From CAVQCT01 sp964520865 (GTDB taxonomy: Bacteria > Zixibacteria > MSB-5A5 > GN15 > FEB-12): 56,008 nucleotides of DNA. The stretch lies in contig CAZFOY010000021.1 of NCBI GenBank assembly GCA_964520865.1, positions 1-56,008 of the forward strand. Direction: 5' to 3'. How positions within the stretch are numbered: the stretch's first letter is position 1; every line of letters begins with the position of its first letter. Positions 33,256 through 42,527 of the stretch are shown piece by piece. Made by a program: the position numbers and the translations under genes. The notes under the pieces are model-generated. The model ran no database searches. It worked only from the letters and a program-made list of their open reading frames with translations, and had not been told where the DNA came from.

Positions 33256-36200
33256 TTACCGAAAATCACGTGATTTGAAGCTGATGGTTTTGTCGGTAAG
33301 TTGCAACGGGTAGAATCTCTCCCCCATGACGTTTATCACCCCGTCCTTTTTCTCCAGTGTCCCTCGTACCAGCAGGGCCGAAGATCCGATCAGGTCGGCT
33401 CGAAACTGTTTAGCCAGATTCGGTCTGACCACGATATTGGCAAACCCGGTCTCGTCTTCAAGGGTAATAAACATAAACCCTTTGGCCGTCCCCGGCCGCT
33501 GGCGGATAACCACCACCCCGGCCACCAGAACCGACTTTTTATCCGGGAATTCACGCAAATCGACCGAGGAACAGATTCCTTTCGCCTTCAGCCTTTCCCG
33601 CACCAACGACATCGGATGAGGACCGGTCGATAAATCCAGTCCCCGGAAATCGGCCGCAACCGTCTCGAACTCCCCCATATCTTCGAGAAGACCCCGTCCG
33701 TTGTTGAGTTCCGTAAGATTCAGCTCCTGTTCATCCTGCTTCCTGATGGCGAGTATTTCCCAGAGTGCCTCTCGCCGTTTCAATCCGAAACAGTCAAACG
33801 CCCCGACCATGGCGAGCTGCTCCAGTGAATCTTTGTCCAGATCGGTCCTGAAAACAAAATCCTCCAATGAGACAAACGGAGACTTCATCAATTCGTTTTC
33901 CAGAATTTCTTCCGCTGCAGGACCCAGCTTCTTCACATATCGGAATCCTAACCTTACGGCATCTCCTTCGGTGGTGCAGTCCCAGATACTTCTGAGTACA
34001 TTGACCGGCAGGATTTTGATCCCTTTGCGCTGTGCTTCGTAAATAATAGTCGACGGGGTATAGAATCCCATCGGCTGGGCGTTCAGCAACGAGCAATAAA
34101 ACTCCAGAGGATAGTACAACTTCAGGTAAGCCGAGACATAGACGAGCAACGCAAACGAAGCGGCGTGGGATTCGGCAAACCCAAAATCGGCGAATGACGC
34201 CAGCTGAAGGAATATTTTCTCCGCAGCTTCTTTGCTGTACCCGTTCTTGAGCATACCTTCGACAAGCGCCGTACTAAGGGCGTCGATCTTCTCCCTCGAC
34301 CGCTTGTGCCCCATGGAGCGGCGAAGTTCATCCGCCTGGCTTGCAGTGAAACTTGCCGCCGTAATGGCGACCCGCATCCCCTGTTCCTGGAACAACGGCA
34401 CCCCGAGCGTTCGTTTGAGAATCGGTTCGAGCGATGGATGGGGATAAGTAACCGGTTCTTCTCCGTTTCTTCTTCGAAGATACGGATGGACCATATCTCC
34501 CTGAATCGGTCCCGGCCGGATGAGCGCCACCTCGACAACCAGATCGTAAAACTTCCGTGGTTTCTGCCTCGGCAGGGTGTTCATTTGCGCGCGCGATTCC
34601 ACCTGAAACACCCCCACCGTGTCCGCACGACACATCAGTTCATATACTTTCGGATCATCATACGATAATTTGGCCGGATCTATCGTTACCCCAAGATTCT
34701 CTTTGACCAATTTCAAGGCAATATCTATAAGCGTTAACATCCCCAGACCGAGCAGATCAATTTTCGCCATGCCGATATCTCCGGCGTCGTCTTTATCCCA
34801 CTGGATCACACTCCTGTCGGGCATGGTGGCGTTCTCGATCGGGACAAGTTCCGAAAGAGGTCGACGAGTAATGATCATCCCGCCGACATGAATCCCCAGA
34901 TGACGGGGAAATCCCTGGATCTGTTCGCACAGCTCGGTAAGTAACTGGACTCTCCGGTCGGATCGATTCAGGCGGGCATCCTGAAGTTTTTCCGGAACAT
35001 CTTCTCCCCGCGAATAGTAATTCATGATCCGGGACATCTTATTCACTTCGTCCTGTGAAAATCCGAGCGCTTTGCCGACATCCCGCACCGATGATTTCCC
35101 CCGATATGAAATTATCTCGCAGACCATGGCGGCATGCTCCCGCCCGTACTTTTCGTAGACATATTGAATCACCTCTTCCCGTCGGGTATGGGCAATATCA
35201 ATATCGATATCGGGCGGATCACTCCTTTCCTCGGAGATAAACCGTTCGAATAACAGATCCAGCTTAATCGGATCCACCGCCGTGATCGCCAGACAATAAC
35301 AGACCGCTGAATTAGCCGCCGAACCTCTCCCCTGGCAAAGAATCTTTCGTCCCCGACAAAACCGCACGATATCCCAGACTATGAGAAAGTATCCTGAGAA
35401 ATTGAGCCGATGAATAATGCTCAACTCATGTTCGATCTGTTTGTGAACGACCTCGCTCAGGTCACCGTACCTCTCAGCCGCACCCTCGTAGGTAAGACGG
35501 CGAAGATAGCTGTATGATGTTTCGTCCGGAGGGAGTGAAAAATCGGGTAACGACGTACTTAATTCGTTTATTGAGAAATCACACCTTTCGGCTATCCGTA
35601 CACTGGCGGTGACCGCTTCGGGGTACAACTCGAATCGCCTTTTCATTTGTGCGTAAGACTTCAGATACCGTTCACCATTCGGGTATAGCAGACCTGCGGC
35701 TTTATCGAGATTAGTCCTGTTCCTTATGCATGTCAGGACATCCTGAAGAGGCCTTCGATCTGCCGTGGCGTAGTAGACGTTGTTCGTAGCGACCGCAGGA
35801 ATCCCTAACTCTTTCCCAAGATCGTAAAGTTTTCCACACATATATTCATGAACCGGAAGATTATGGTGTACCAGTTCGAGAAAGAAATTCCGTGAGCCGA
35901 ACAACTCGGAATAGTACGCCGCATATTGTCTTGCCTCCTTAGTGTTGCCGGCCAGAAAGAGGCTGTCGAAAATTGATCCGGATAAGGCGATAAGACCTTC
36001 TGAGTATTCCTCCAACATCTCCCGTGACAATTTCGCCTCTCCTTTATTCCCTGACATCTGCGCCCGCGTAAGCAGCCGACCCAGGTTGGCATAGCCATGC
36101 TTATTTTTTACCAGGAGGACGATGCTGCTCCCATTCTCAAGGACAACCTCGGCGCCGAATAATGGACGGATCCCCCTTTCCCGACAAGCCTCACTGAATC

Positions 36201-36369
36201 TCACCACTCCGTACAGTCCGTTGCGATCGGTGATCGCGAGCGAGTCATATCCGAGTTCCGCCGCTCGTTCTACCAAATCCCTGGGATGACTTGCTCCTTC
36301 GAGAAAGGAAAAATTCGAGTGGCAGTGCAGTTCCGCATATCCTTCGGTGGATCTGGATCGCCGCTTCAA
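33256..36369 (-). CDS. dnaE2: Error-prone DNA polymerase III alpha subunit DnaE2 (ImuC)
   Basis: 1037 residues, the size typical of DnaE2 rather than replicative DnaE (about 1150-1200). The N-terminal PHP domain has L-H-C-H-S-N-F-S-F-L-E-G-A-S-H-P. The polymerase active-site aspartates are in P-P-D-I-D-I-D-I-A-H, followed by R-R-E-E-V-I-Q-Y-V. Q-G-R-G-S-A-A-N-S-A-V-C-Y is conserved, and an OB-fold near residues 940-1010 ends the protein. The frame begins with TTG, whose TTGA overlaps the TGA stop of imuB, so translation is coupled. DnaE2 performs mutagenic translesion synthesis with ImuA and ImuB after DNA damage. Confidence 0.95.
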   Translation of the reverse strand: MKRRSRSTEGYAELHCHSNFSFLEGASHPRDLVERAAELGYDSLAITDRNGLYGVVRFSEACRERGIRPLFGAEVVLENGSSIVLLVKNKHGYANLGRLLTRAQMSGNKGEAKLSREMLEEYSEGLIALSGSIFDSLFLAGNTKEARQYAAYYSELFGSRNFFLELVHHNLPVHEYMCGKLYDLGKELGIPAVATNNVYYATADRRPLQDVLTCIRNRTNLDKAAGLLYPNGERYLKSYAQMKRRFELYPEAVTASVRIAERCDFSINELSTSLPDFSLPPDETSYSYLRRLTYEGAAERYGDLSEVVHKQIEHELSIIHRLNFSGYFLIVWDIVRFCRGRKILCQGRGSAANSAVCYCLAITAVDPIKLDLLFERFISEERSDPPDIDIDIAHTRREEVIQYVYEKYGREHAAMVCEIISYRGKSSVRDVGKALGFSQDEVNKMSRIMNYYSRGEDVPEKLQDARLNRSDRRVQLLTELCEQIQGFPRHLGIHVGGMIITRRPLSELVPIENATMPDRSVIQWDKDDAGDIGMAKIDLLGLGMLTLIDIALKLVKENLGVTIDPAKLSYDDPKVYELMCRADTVGVFQVESRAQMNTLPRQKPRKFYDLVVEVALIRPGPIQGDMVHPYLRRRNGEEPVTYPHPSLEPILKRTLGVPLFQEQGMRVAITAASFTASQADELRRSMGHKRSREKIDALSTALVEGMLKNGYSKEAAEKIFLQLASFADFGFAESHAASFALLVYVSAYLKLYYPLEFYCSLLNAQPMGFYTPSTIIYEAQRKGIKILPVNVLRSIWDCTTEGDAVRLGFRYVKKLGPAAEEILENELMKSPFVSLEDFVFRTDLDKDSLEQLAMVGAFDCFGLKRREALWEILAIRKQDEQELNLTELNNGRGLLEDMGEFETVAADFRGLDLSTGPHPMSLVRERLKAKGICSSVDLREFPDKKSVLVAGVVVIRQRPGTAKGFMFITLEDETGFANIVVRPNLAKQFRADLIGSSALLVRGTLEKKDGVINVMGERFYPLQLTDKTISFKSRDFR

Positions 36370-37871
36370 TCGAACACCCCCTGTAAATACCAGGTCGATT
36401 CCTCAAGATCGTAGAAGACAAGAATGGATTGATGCTTTGACGTTTCTACATCGTAATATAATCGCTCAAACCCGCGACTCCACCACCCTCCCGACAGCCT
36501 CCAGGGACCGCGCTGGTTCACCACAGCATAGCGCTTCCCTTTGATATACACTGCCAGCAACCGACCCGCTTTAGTTTCGATTGTCGATGCTTTCGGTGTC
36601 GACAGCAGCCGCATTCCTGCTCTCGAGTGCAACGTAAAGTCAGCAAACTTATCCTTACCCTTTTGCTCCAGGGTTCTCTTCTTACCTCTCGATGAGGGGC
36701 TTTCCAAAGTGAATCTTTCCTCCGGCAGTTTACTCTCATTCCGTACGATCGAATAGACTCCCCGATCGGACAGATCCTTCATTACCTTTTCAGAATGATT
36801 GGAGTCAATAGAGCGGGATGACTGAAGATCGAGCTGTTCGCCGTCCATCCTCACTCGTTCTGTAAGAACCACCAGAATTTCCGTGATCCCATCGGAGATC
36901 GTAATTGATTCCAACGAAACGGATGCCTGCCTATAGAACAATCCCGATGATGCGGTAGGATTATCGAGCCTGAGGGTAACCGTTTGCGATGATTTGTCCT
37001 GGCAGGAAAAGACAATATTGATGCCTTTCCCTCCTTCGGATCCTCGGCGTAATGGTTCTAACAGTTCTTCGAACATCTCCCTAAGACATTCCAGAAGCAA
37101 TGTCCGGGAAAAGAGGGGGAAATCCAGAATTCTCCGGACCATCCTGATTGTATTCAGACGTTCGGGAAGAAACAGCGAGGGATCCTCACCCCGCGCATAT
37201 CTCGCCAGCGCTATTATCTCGTCACCGAATCTCCGGGTAATTTCGTGCGGCGGGAAGGAGCCGAGCTGCCGGATTGTCCGTATCCCCAGTGCAGTGAGTT
37301 TCCTCACGGTCTCATCGGGAAGATGCAGGTGATCCACGGTCAGAGGCGCGAGAAAGTCCCTCTCCCCTCCCGCAGGAACTGATATACACTCCCCATCCGA
37401 TGAAAGATGGGCCGCGATTCCCGCAATAAGTTTGTTGCTCCCTGCCCCGCACCTGGCCGGATAAGCAACCGACTCCAGCACTTCACGTACTTTTGCAATG
37501 ATTCCTTCTTCGTTTCGATAAAGTCGCATCAACCCTGAGACTTCGAGATAAAACACCCCGTCACCAGACGTCTCCACGCAAGGTCCCACCTGCTGTAGCA
37601 GAGCAAGAATCCGTTCACTCTCCCGGCTTTCCAGGCCGGAATCTCTTACCAGTACCTGAAGATCCGCGCAATATACCCCCGCCTGCGCGACAGTCATATG
37701 CACAGCTACTCGCTGATCGCGTGCGTGTTGATTAAGCGCTATGATTCGTGAAGAGGATGTATTTTCGATTGCAACTACCGTAGGTAACGACCGATCGGTG
37801 GCATGAGACCAGAAACATACCTGCAGGGAAAACTCGGGGATGCAGATGCAAATTAGTCGATCAGGGTTCAT
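36366..37871 (-). CDS. imuB: ImuB, Y-family polymerase-like protein of the mutagenesis cassette
   Basis: 501 residues with the Y-family polymerase layout (palm, fingers, thumb with helix-hairpin-helix T-A-L-G-I-R-T-I-R-Q-L-G, little finger). The catalytic carboxylates are lost: the N-terminal Asp position reads C-I-P-E-F-S-L-Q-V, and the S-x-D-E motif is S-G-D-G. This is normal for ImuB, which acts as a non-catalytic hub linking the sliding clamp, ImuA and DnaE2. The start overlaps imuA by 11 nt and its end overlaps dnaE2 by 4 nt. The C-terminus is a tail rich in Trp, Arg and Gly (about 450-500) that forms the usual ImuB C-terminal domain. Confidence 0.93.
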   Translation of the reverse strand: MNPDRLICICIPEFSLQVCFWSHATDRSLPTVVAIENTSSSRIIALNQHARDQRVAVHMTVAQAGVYCADLQVLVRDSGLESRESERILALLQQVGPCVETSGDGVFYLEVSGLMRLYRNEEGIIAKVREVLESVAYPARCGAGSNKLIAGIAAHLSSDGECISVPAGGERDFLAPLTVDHLHLPDETVRKLTALGIRTIRQLGSFPPHEITRRFGDEIIALARYARGEDPSLFLPERLNTIRMVRRILDFPLFSRTLLLECLREMFEELLEPLRRGSEGGKGINIVFSCQDKSSQTVTLRLDNPTASSGLFYRQASVSLESITISDGITEILVVLTERVRMDGEQLDLQSSRSIDSNHSEKVMKDLSDRGVYSIVRNESKLPEERFTLESPSSRGKKRTLEQKGKDKFADFTLHSRAGMRLLSTPKASTIETKAGRLLAVYIKGKRYAVVNQRGPWRLSGGWWSRGFERLYYDVETSKHQSILVFYDLEESTWYLQGVFD

Positions 37872-38541
37872 ACAGAGGGACCTCCGAACGCATCCCTTCC
37901 ACGGAAATCCGACTTCTGCTCACCGTGACCACAACCGATTTAGAGTCTTTCCGGGTAACTTCGAACCGTATCGAAATCATGCTGGGAGGAATAATCCCAG
38001 TGTTATCTTCGGTCAGGAAAAAGAGAGTCGAAGATGACCGGACGGTTAACGTCCGCAGCCGATGAAACGCCGGGACGGCAATAGATCCCCCCTGTCCGAC
38101 CAAATCGACAACGATACATCCTGCCATTCGATATTTCAAAAGAAGTTCAGTGGTTCTGAGCGCTTCCCCGAGGGTCTCAGGTTTAACTACCAGCATACAT
38201 CCAAGATCAATCCCCGATGCTGCCGCTGAGTCAGGATAAAACATGTTGCTCAGATCGACATACGCCACCTGACCTCGTTGGATCTCTCCGGACAGCACCT
38301 TCAAAATCAGGGATGTTTTCCCGCTCGACATCCCTCCGGTTATTTCGATCAACTGACCGAACGGAATAGCCCCACCGGTAAACAAGCGATCGATCCCCGG
38401 AATACCTGTTTTCCATCCGTGTACCCTATCGACTCCGCCATCCCGCCGGAAGTGGGCGTCCGGAAATTGGCTTAGCAATTTCGAACGAATCATCTCCAGG
38501 GACATTCCTGAACTGCTCTGGCCTGGTATCTGCATATTCAT
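37861..38541 (-). CDS. imuA: ImuA-like RecA-fold protein of the mutagenesis cassette
   Basis: 226 residues from ATG 38541; the frame is open further upstream (GTG at 38607), but no ribosome site supports that. A RecA-like core has the Walker A motif TGGMSSGKTS (68-77) after G-I-P-G-I-D-R-L-F-T-G-G-A-I-P-F-G-Q-L-I-E, and a Walker B-like strand M-A-G-C-I-V-V-D-L-V. Many ImuA proteins have a degraded Walker A; here it is intact, so nucleotide binding is plausible. It is the first gene of imuA-imuB-dnaE2. The palindromic GTAT-N4-ATAC 30 bp before the ATG is a candidate damage-response operator. Confidence 0.88.
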   Translation of the reverse strand: MNMQIPGQSSSGMSLEMIRSKLLSQFPDAHFRRDGGVDRVHGWKTGIPGIDRLFTGGAIPFGQLIEITGGMSSGKTSLILKVLSGEIQRGQVAYVDLSNMFYPDSAAASGIDLGCMLVVKPETLGEALRTTELLLKYRMAGCIVVDLVGQGGSIAVPAFHRLRTLTVRSSSTLFFLTEDNTGIIPPSMISIRFEVTRKDSKSVVVTVSRSRISVEGMRSEVPLYEP

Positions 38542-38570
38542 CTTATCATGACATACTGCACATTTGTTTA

Positions 38571-38582
38571 GTATAAACATAC
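38571..38582 (-). promoter_or_regulatory. Palindrome upstream of imuA (candidate SOS-type operator)
   Basis: GTAT-aaac-ATAC, a perfect 4+4 inverted repeat about 30 bp before the imuA ATG. On the minus strand it overlaps TATACT, a possible -10. It does not match E. coli or Bacillus LexA boxes; LexA boxes differ widely between phyla, so this is only a candidate. Confidence 0.25.
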
Positions 38583-38731
38583 CGCTCTGCCGGCTGTAAT
38601 CAATCACATTTGGTAAGCCATTATCTCTTCGACCGATAGAAGCAGTTCGTAAAATTCAAAAAAGATCGTTGTCTTTCCTCCCCCGTGTAGTAATTTCAAC
38701 TCATTATTACAGTTCAAGTAACGAGGAGACT

Positions 38732-39487
38732 ATGATCAATCTAAAAGACAAAGTCACGCTGATAACGGGAGCGTCGCGGGGGATCGGCCATGCGGCCGCA
38801 GTAATGTTTGCTGAATGCGGAAGTCACGTGGTAGTGAATTACCGAGCTGATTCAACAAAAGCGCAAGAGACCGCCCATGAGGTGGAATCCCACGGCGTTC
38901 GGGCATTGCTTGCCCAGGCCGATGTCTCCGACAAGGAGCAGGTCGACCGGATGGTAGAACAGACGATTAAAGAATTCGGAAGGCTCGACGTGCTGGTCAA
39001 CAATGCCGGAATATGGGAGCACAACCCGATCGACTCTCTGCAGCCGGAACGGCTCAAACGTACGATCGACATCAATATCTATGGCACCTATTACCCGATA
39101 ATGGCGGCTGCCCCCGTGATGATTCGTCAGAAATCAGGATGCATCATCAACATCTCCTCCACCGCCGGACAGCGCGGTGAAGCCTTCCACTCTCCCTATG
39201 GAACCTCCAAGGGTGCTGTCATCAGTCTGACCAAATCTCTCGCGACAGAGCTTGCGATGCACAACATCAGGGTAAATTGTGTCGCCCCCGGCTGGGTCGA
39301 AACGGATATGAGTCACGATTCGCTTATTGGACCTGACAGAGAGAAAATCCTCGGCCTCATCCCGCTCGGACGAGCAGGAGATCCGAGGGAGCTGGCCGGA
39401 CCGATCGTGTTCCTCGCCTCCGACCTGGCGACCTTCATCACCGGAGAAATACTCAACGTCAACGGCGGAGCTGTCCTGTGCGGTTAG
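38732..39487 (+). CDS. Short-chain dehydrogenase/reductase (FabG-like)
   Basis: 251 residues from ATG 38732, just after GAGGAG (38723-38728); the longer frame upstream has no ribosome site. Classical SDR features are TGASRGIG (12-19), A-D-V-S-D, NNAG (90-93), Ser142/143 in I-S-S-T-A-G, and Y156-G-T-S-K160. The C-terminal F-L-A-S-D-L-A-T-F-I-T-G-E-I-L-N-V-N-G-G is typical of FabG-type NADP(H) reductases. No fatty-acid synthesis genes are nearby, so it is more likely a dispensable 3-oxoacyl- or sugar/alcohol-reductase than the main FabG. It is divergent from imuA and converges with the decarboxylase gene. Confidence 0.88.
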   Translation: MINLKDKVTLITGASRGIGHAAAVMFAECGSHVVVNYRADSTKAQETAHEVESHGVRALLAQADVSDKEQVDRMVEQTIKEFGRLDVLVNNAGIWEHNPIDSLQPERLKRTIDINIYGTYYPIMAAAPVMIRQKSGCIINISSTAGQRGEAFHSPYGTSKGAVISLTKSLATELAMHNIRVNCVAPGWVETDMSHDSLIGPDREKILGLIPLGRAGDPRELAGPIVFLASDLATFITGEILNVNGGAVLCG

Positions 39488-39498
39488 GCACAGAGCTT

Positions 39499-40914
39499 CT
39501 ATAGGCCTCGCGCTGTTTCCTGAATCAATGTCCAGGCACTGGCGACATCTTCCTGTTGAACGTAGGTCTGTGCTATTACTATCCTAAGAGTGTAGGCACC
39601 GTTCAGTTTGGTATGTGTCATGTAGAGTTTGCCGGTCGAAGTCAGTTTCACGAGTAACGTCTCATTAAGGCGATTGAGCGTCTCCGGATCATCCGTGCCG
39701 ACCGGGTGATATCTGAAACAGATCAGCGACAGCGGAGTCGGGGCCAGCCGTTCGAAATCGTCAGTCTGGTCAATCTGGTTCGCGATATCCTTGGCCAGGG
39801 AGAGATGTCTGCGTACCATCTCCTGAAGTCCCGATACACCGAACGACCTGATCACGAACCAGAGCTTGAGGGCGCGGAAACGTCGTCCCAACGGGACTCC
39901 CCAGTCACGGTAATTATTGACCGAAGACCCTTCGGAAGTTTTGAGATATTCAGGAAGGATTTCGAACGTCCTAATTAATGCTGCCTTGTCCCGCACGAAA
40001 TAGGCGCTGCAGTCAAAATTCGTGGCCATCCACTTGTGCGGATTGAATACAAATGTATCGGCCAGCTCGAGCCCTTCGGACATCCATCGCATCTCCGGCA
40101 GAAGAAGAGCGGTACCGGCATAGGCGGCATCGACATGCAGCCAGATCTTGTGTCTCTTACAGATCTCACCGATTTTTCGCAACGGATCGATCGCAGTCGA
40201 ACCGGTAGTCCCGATCGTAGCGATTACGCAGAGAGGTGTTACTCCGTTGTCCCGATCTTTCCTGATCGCATCTTCGAGAGCTTCGGAGCGCATTGCAAAC
40301 GTGTCGTCGACTTCTATGATACGAAGGTGCCGGCGGCCCAGCCCGGCTATCTTCACCGCTTTCTCTATCGATGAATGGGTTTCGCTTGAGCAATAGACGG
40401 CGTAGACCGGCTGCATCCGGAGGCCGGCGTCATTGACCGCGAAATCGGAGATCTTCTCGCGGGCGGTCAATATGGAACAGAGAGTGGCGGTCGAAGCTGT
40501 GTCCTGGATGACACCGGTAAACGACTCCGGCAGGGCGAGCATCTGTTTGAGCCACGTCATGACTCGTTCTTCGAGTTCCGCGGCCGCCGGCGAGGTTTGC
40601 CAGATCATGCATTGCGCGGCCAATGCCGAGGTCAGCAATTCGCCGAGTACCGAAGGTGCACTGCTGTTGGCCGGGAAGTAAGCGAAAAACGATGGATGTT
40701 GCCAGTGGGTCATCCCGGGCAGGATCTTGTTTTTGAAATCGTCGAATATCTTGTCGAACGATTCCGCCTCACCCGGAGGCGAACCCGGCAATGTCTTCAA
40801 AATATCTCCGGGAGCGACCTGTGACTTGACAGGGAATTTTCGGATCGACTCGAAATAATCGGCAATCCAGTCGATCAGCTCATGACCGTGTTGTCGGAAT
40901 TCTGATGTATTCAT
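39499..40914 (-). CDS. Group II PLP-dependent (aromatic-L-amino-acid-type) decarboxylase
   Basis: 471 residues, full length for the aromatic amino acid decarboxylase family. It begins E-F-R-Q-H-G-H-E-L-I-D-W-I-A-D-Y and continues with H-P-x-F-F-A-Y-F-P. Other hallmarks are Q-D-T-A-S-T-A-T-L, His180 that stacks on PLP (S-S-E-T-H-S-S), D262 in H-V-D-A-A-Y-A-G and the Schiff-base Lys294 in NPHKW. The family decarboxylates Trp, Phe, Tyr or dopa to amines, or in some members performs aldehyde synthesis. Specificity cannot be read here with confidence. A GGAG-containing ribosome site precedes the ATG. Confidence 0.92.
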   Translation of the reverse strand: MNTSEFRQHGHELIDWIADYFESIRKFPVKSQVAPGDILKTLPGSPPGEAESFDKIFDDFKNKILPGMTHWQHPSFFAYFPANSSAPSVLGELLTSALAAQCMIWQTSPAAAELEERVMTWLKQMLALPESFTGVIQDTASTATLCSILTAREKISDFAVNDAGLRMQPVYAVYCSSETHSSIEKAVKIAGLGRRHLRIIEVDDTFAMRSEALEDAIRKDRDNGVTPLCVIATIGTTGSTAIDPLRKIGEICKRHKIWLHVDAAYAGTALLLPEMRWMSEGLELADTFVFNPHKWMATNFDCSAYFVRDKAALIRTFEILPEYLKTSEGSSVNNYRDWGVPLGRRFRALKLWFVIRSFGVSGLQEMVRRHLSLAKDIANQIDQTDDFERLAPTPLSLICFRYHPVGTDDPETLNRLNETLLVKLTSTGKLYMTHTKLNGAYTLRIVIAQTYVQQEDVASAWTLIQETARGL

Positions 40915-41308
40915 TTCCGCTCCAATTGCTCTTTAATATTAACCTTCAGATGATAGACTAACTATCGCGCCGTGACAAGTACGAAAGCAGGCACGCGAGT
41001 TGCTCTTAATCAGACGCAAGCGAACATTGACCCCTACGGGTCAGTGATTATCGAATCTATATAAGGGTTTGGCGTTAGAGTTGTCGGCTTACCGCCGTAA
41101 GCGGAATCCCGACAGAGTAATAATTCGCAACCGGAAAGGAGTTCGCTCAGGCTTTTACGACCAAATCTCCTCTCTCTTACCTGGACGTTTGAAAGTAGTT
41201 ACCGGACGAAAAACGTGTCCCGCCGTTTGCACATTTGCCGAAATGGCTTGCCAATCAGGGACACTTCAGTTCAATGAATTTTGGGAGCATTCCCAAGGAG
41301 GAACAAGT
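40915..41308. other. Long structured leader/intergenic region before the DNRLRE lipoprotein gene
   Basis: No gene is seen in this 394-bp region, but it contains several stem-loops: TGACCC-ctac-GGGTCA (41028-41043); GCTTAC-cgcc-GTAAGC (41087-41102) inside an outer GTCG/CGAC pairing (41083-41113); a bulged GGAC.GTTT with AAAC.GTCC pairing (41183-41220); and TTGGGA-gcat-TCCCAA (41281-41296) abutting the ribosome site. A TATATA is at 41058-41063, without a good -35. Confidence 0.45.
41281..41301 (+). promoter_or_regulatory. Hairpin touching the Shine-Dalgarno of the DNRLRE lipoprotein gene
   Basis: A 6-bp stem TTGGGA (41281-41286) with TCCCAA (41291-41296) and a 4-nt loop; its last two bases are the first two of the ribosome site AAGGAGG (41295-41301), 7 nt before the ATG. 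It could modulate translation or protect the mRNA 5' part. Confidence 0.35.
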
Positions 41309-42379
41309 ATGTCTCGAATCTCGAAAATTCTTGCTGCGAGTGCCGTTGTCGGACTTCTGGCTTTAGGGTGCAGCAAGAACAGTCCGCTGTCCCCGAGTCA
41401 GACACTCTCGCCGGGCCTTACCGCTCAAATATCAATTCCCACCGGTGCAGTCCTTGAGTCGGCCACCTTGCATATTTTCGTTAATGTGGCCAATGGACAG
41501 CAGATCGACGTTCACCGGATTACCTCCGACTGGTCGGAGACGACCGTAACCTGGAGCAATTTCGGTGGCGCTTACGACGCCGGGATCGATGGTTCGTTCT
41601 CGGCCGACAGCTACGGCTGGCATTCGGTCGATATCACCGGACTGGTCCAGGGCTGGCTCGACGGTACCAATGCCAACTACGGGCTTCTGCTCGATCAGGC
41701 GCTGGAGTCCTACCCGCTCGCAGTCTACTACAGCCGCGAAGACGCTACCCGGCCGCCGTATCTTGAAGTCTGCTACAGCCTCAACGGAACGACCAGTTGC
41801 GTTCAGGATGTTGATATAGCCGATAGTTACATTCGTGAACTCGACCCTAATACCAATTATGGGACCGAGCAATACCTCTATACCGGATGGATCAATGAGA
41901 CGAGTCTTGAGAAGCAGGCGCTTCTTCGTTTTGACATCGTATCCACACCTCCCCCTCCGCCGAGCGGCTGCACCCGGACGATCGGGTATTGGAAGACGCA
42001 CGCCGGATTCGGTCCGCAGGCCGACGTCGTCACCCCGCTTCTCCCGATCTGGCTCGGAACTTCGGGAGGAACCCGGAGTCTGCAGGTAACGGCGGCCGGA
42101 ATGGCCGTGAATATCCTGAACCAGAACGTCTACGGCTCTCCTTCTAACGGAATCACGAAACTCTACGCTCAGCTGCTTGGAGCGAAACTCAGTATCGCCA
42201 GCGGAGCCAGCGATGTCGACGTTGCTGCGACGATCGCGGCAGCCGACGCTTTCCTCGCGACCCACGACTTCAACGATTGGTCGAGTCTCAGTCGATCGGA
42301 GAAGAAGCAGGTACTCGCATGGCAGTCGACGTTGGATGATTACAACAACGGTCTGATCGGTCCGATGCACTGCGACTGA
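41309..42379 (+). CDS. Lipoprotein with DNRLRE domains and a GYWKTH C-terminal domain
   Basis: 356 residues from ATG 41309, preceded by AAGGAGG; an open frame 80 codons upstream is not coding-like. Lipobox L-A-L-G-C is followed by S-K-N-S-P. Residues about 35-155 form a DNRLRE-type beta-sandwich (A-T-L-H-I-F-V-N, T-V-T-W-S-N-F-G-G, V-D-I-T-G-L-V-Q-G-W, N-Y-G-L-L-L, P-P-Y-L-E-V). A second copy begins at A-D-S-Y-I-R-E-L with N-Y-G-T-E-Q-Y-L-Y-T-G but is cut short after L-L-R-F-D-I. A Pro-rich linker then leads to the R-T-I-G-Y-W-K-T-H domain found in secreted bacterial proteins of unknown role. It is probably a surface adhesin-like protein. Confidence 0.8.
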   Translation: MSRISKILAASAVVGLLALGCSKNSPLSPSQTLSPGLTAQISIPTGAVLESATLHIFVNVANGQQIDVHRITSDWSETTVTWSNFGGAYDAGIDGSFSADSYGWHSVDITGLVQGWLDGTNANYGLLLDQALESYPLAVYYSREDATRPPYLEVCYSLNGTTSCVQDVDIADSYIRELDPNTNYGTEQYLYTGWINETSLEKQALLRFDIVSTPPPPPSGCTRTIGYWKTHAGFGPQADVVTPLLPIWLGTSGGTRSLQVTAAGMAVNILNQNVYGSPSNGITKLYAQLLGAKLSIASGASDVDVAATIAAADAFLATHDFNDWSSLSRSEKKQVLAWQSTLDDYNNGLIGPMHCD

Positions 42380-42425
42380 ACCGACTTTCTTTGGTCTCTG
42401 TGAAGGCCAAACCTACGACATACTC

Positions 42426-42454
42426 AGAGCCCGTGGTACTTTCCCACGGGCTCT
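42426..42454 (+). terminator. Stem-loop after the DNRLRE lipoprotein gene
   Basis: A perfect 11-bp stem, AGAGCCCGTGG (42426-42436) with CCACGGGCTCT (42444-42454), and a 7-nt loop 46 nt past the stop. The following bases are TCGCTTG, only weakly T-rich. Confidence 0.65.
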
Positions 42455-42527
42455 TCGCTTGCAGAAATGTCACATTGCTTCTCGGTTTGAATTCGCTTAT
42501 CTTCACCGGGAGAGAGCAGGTATCAAC

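Noticed and set aside
41069..41308. 80-codon upstream extension of the DNRLRE lipoprotein frame
   Set aside because: A signal peptide with lipobox and AAGGAGG at 41295-41301 fix the start at 41309; the extension covers stem-loops.
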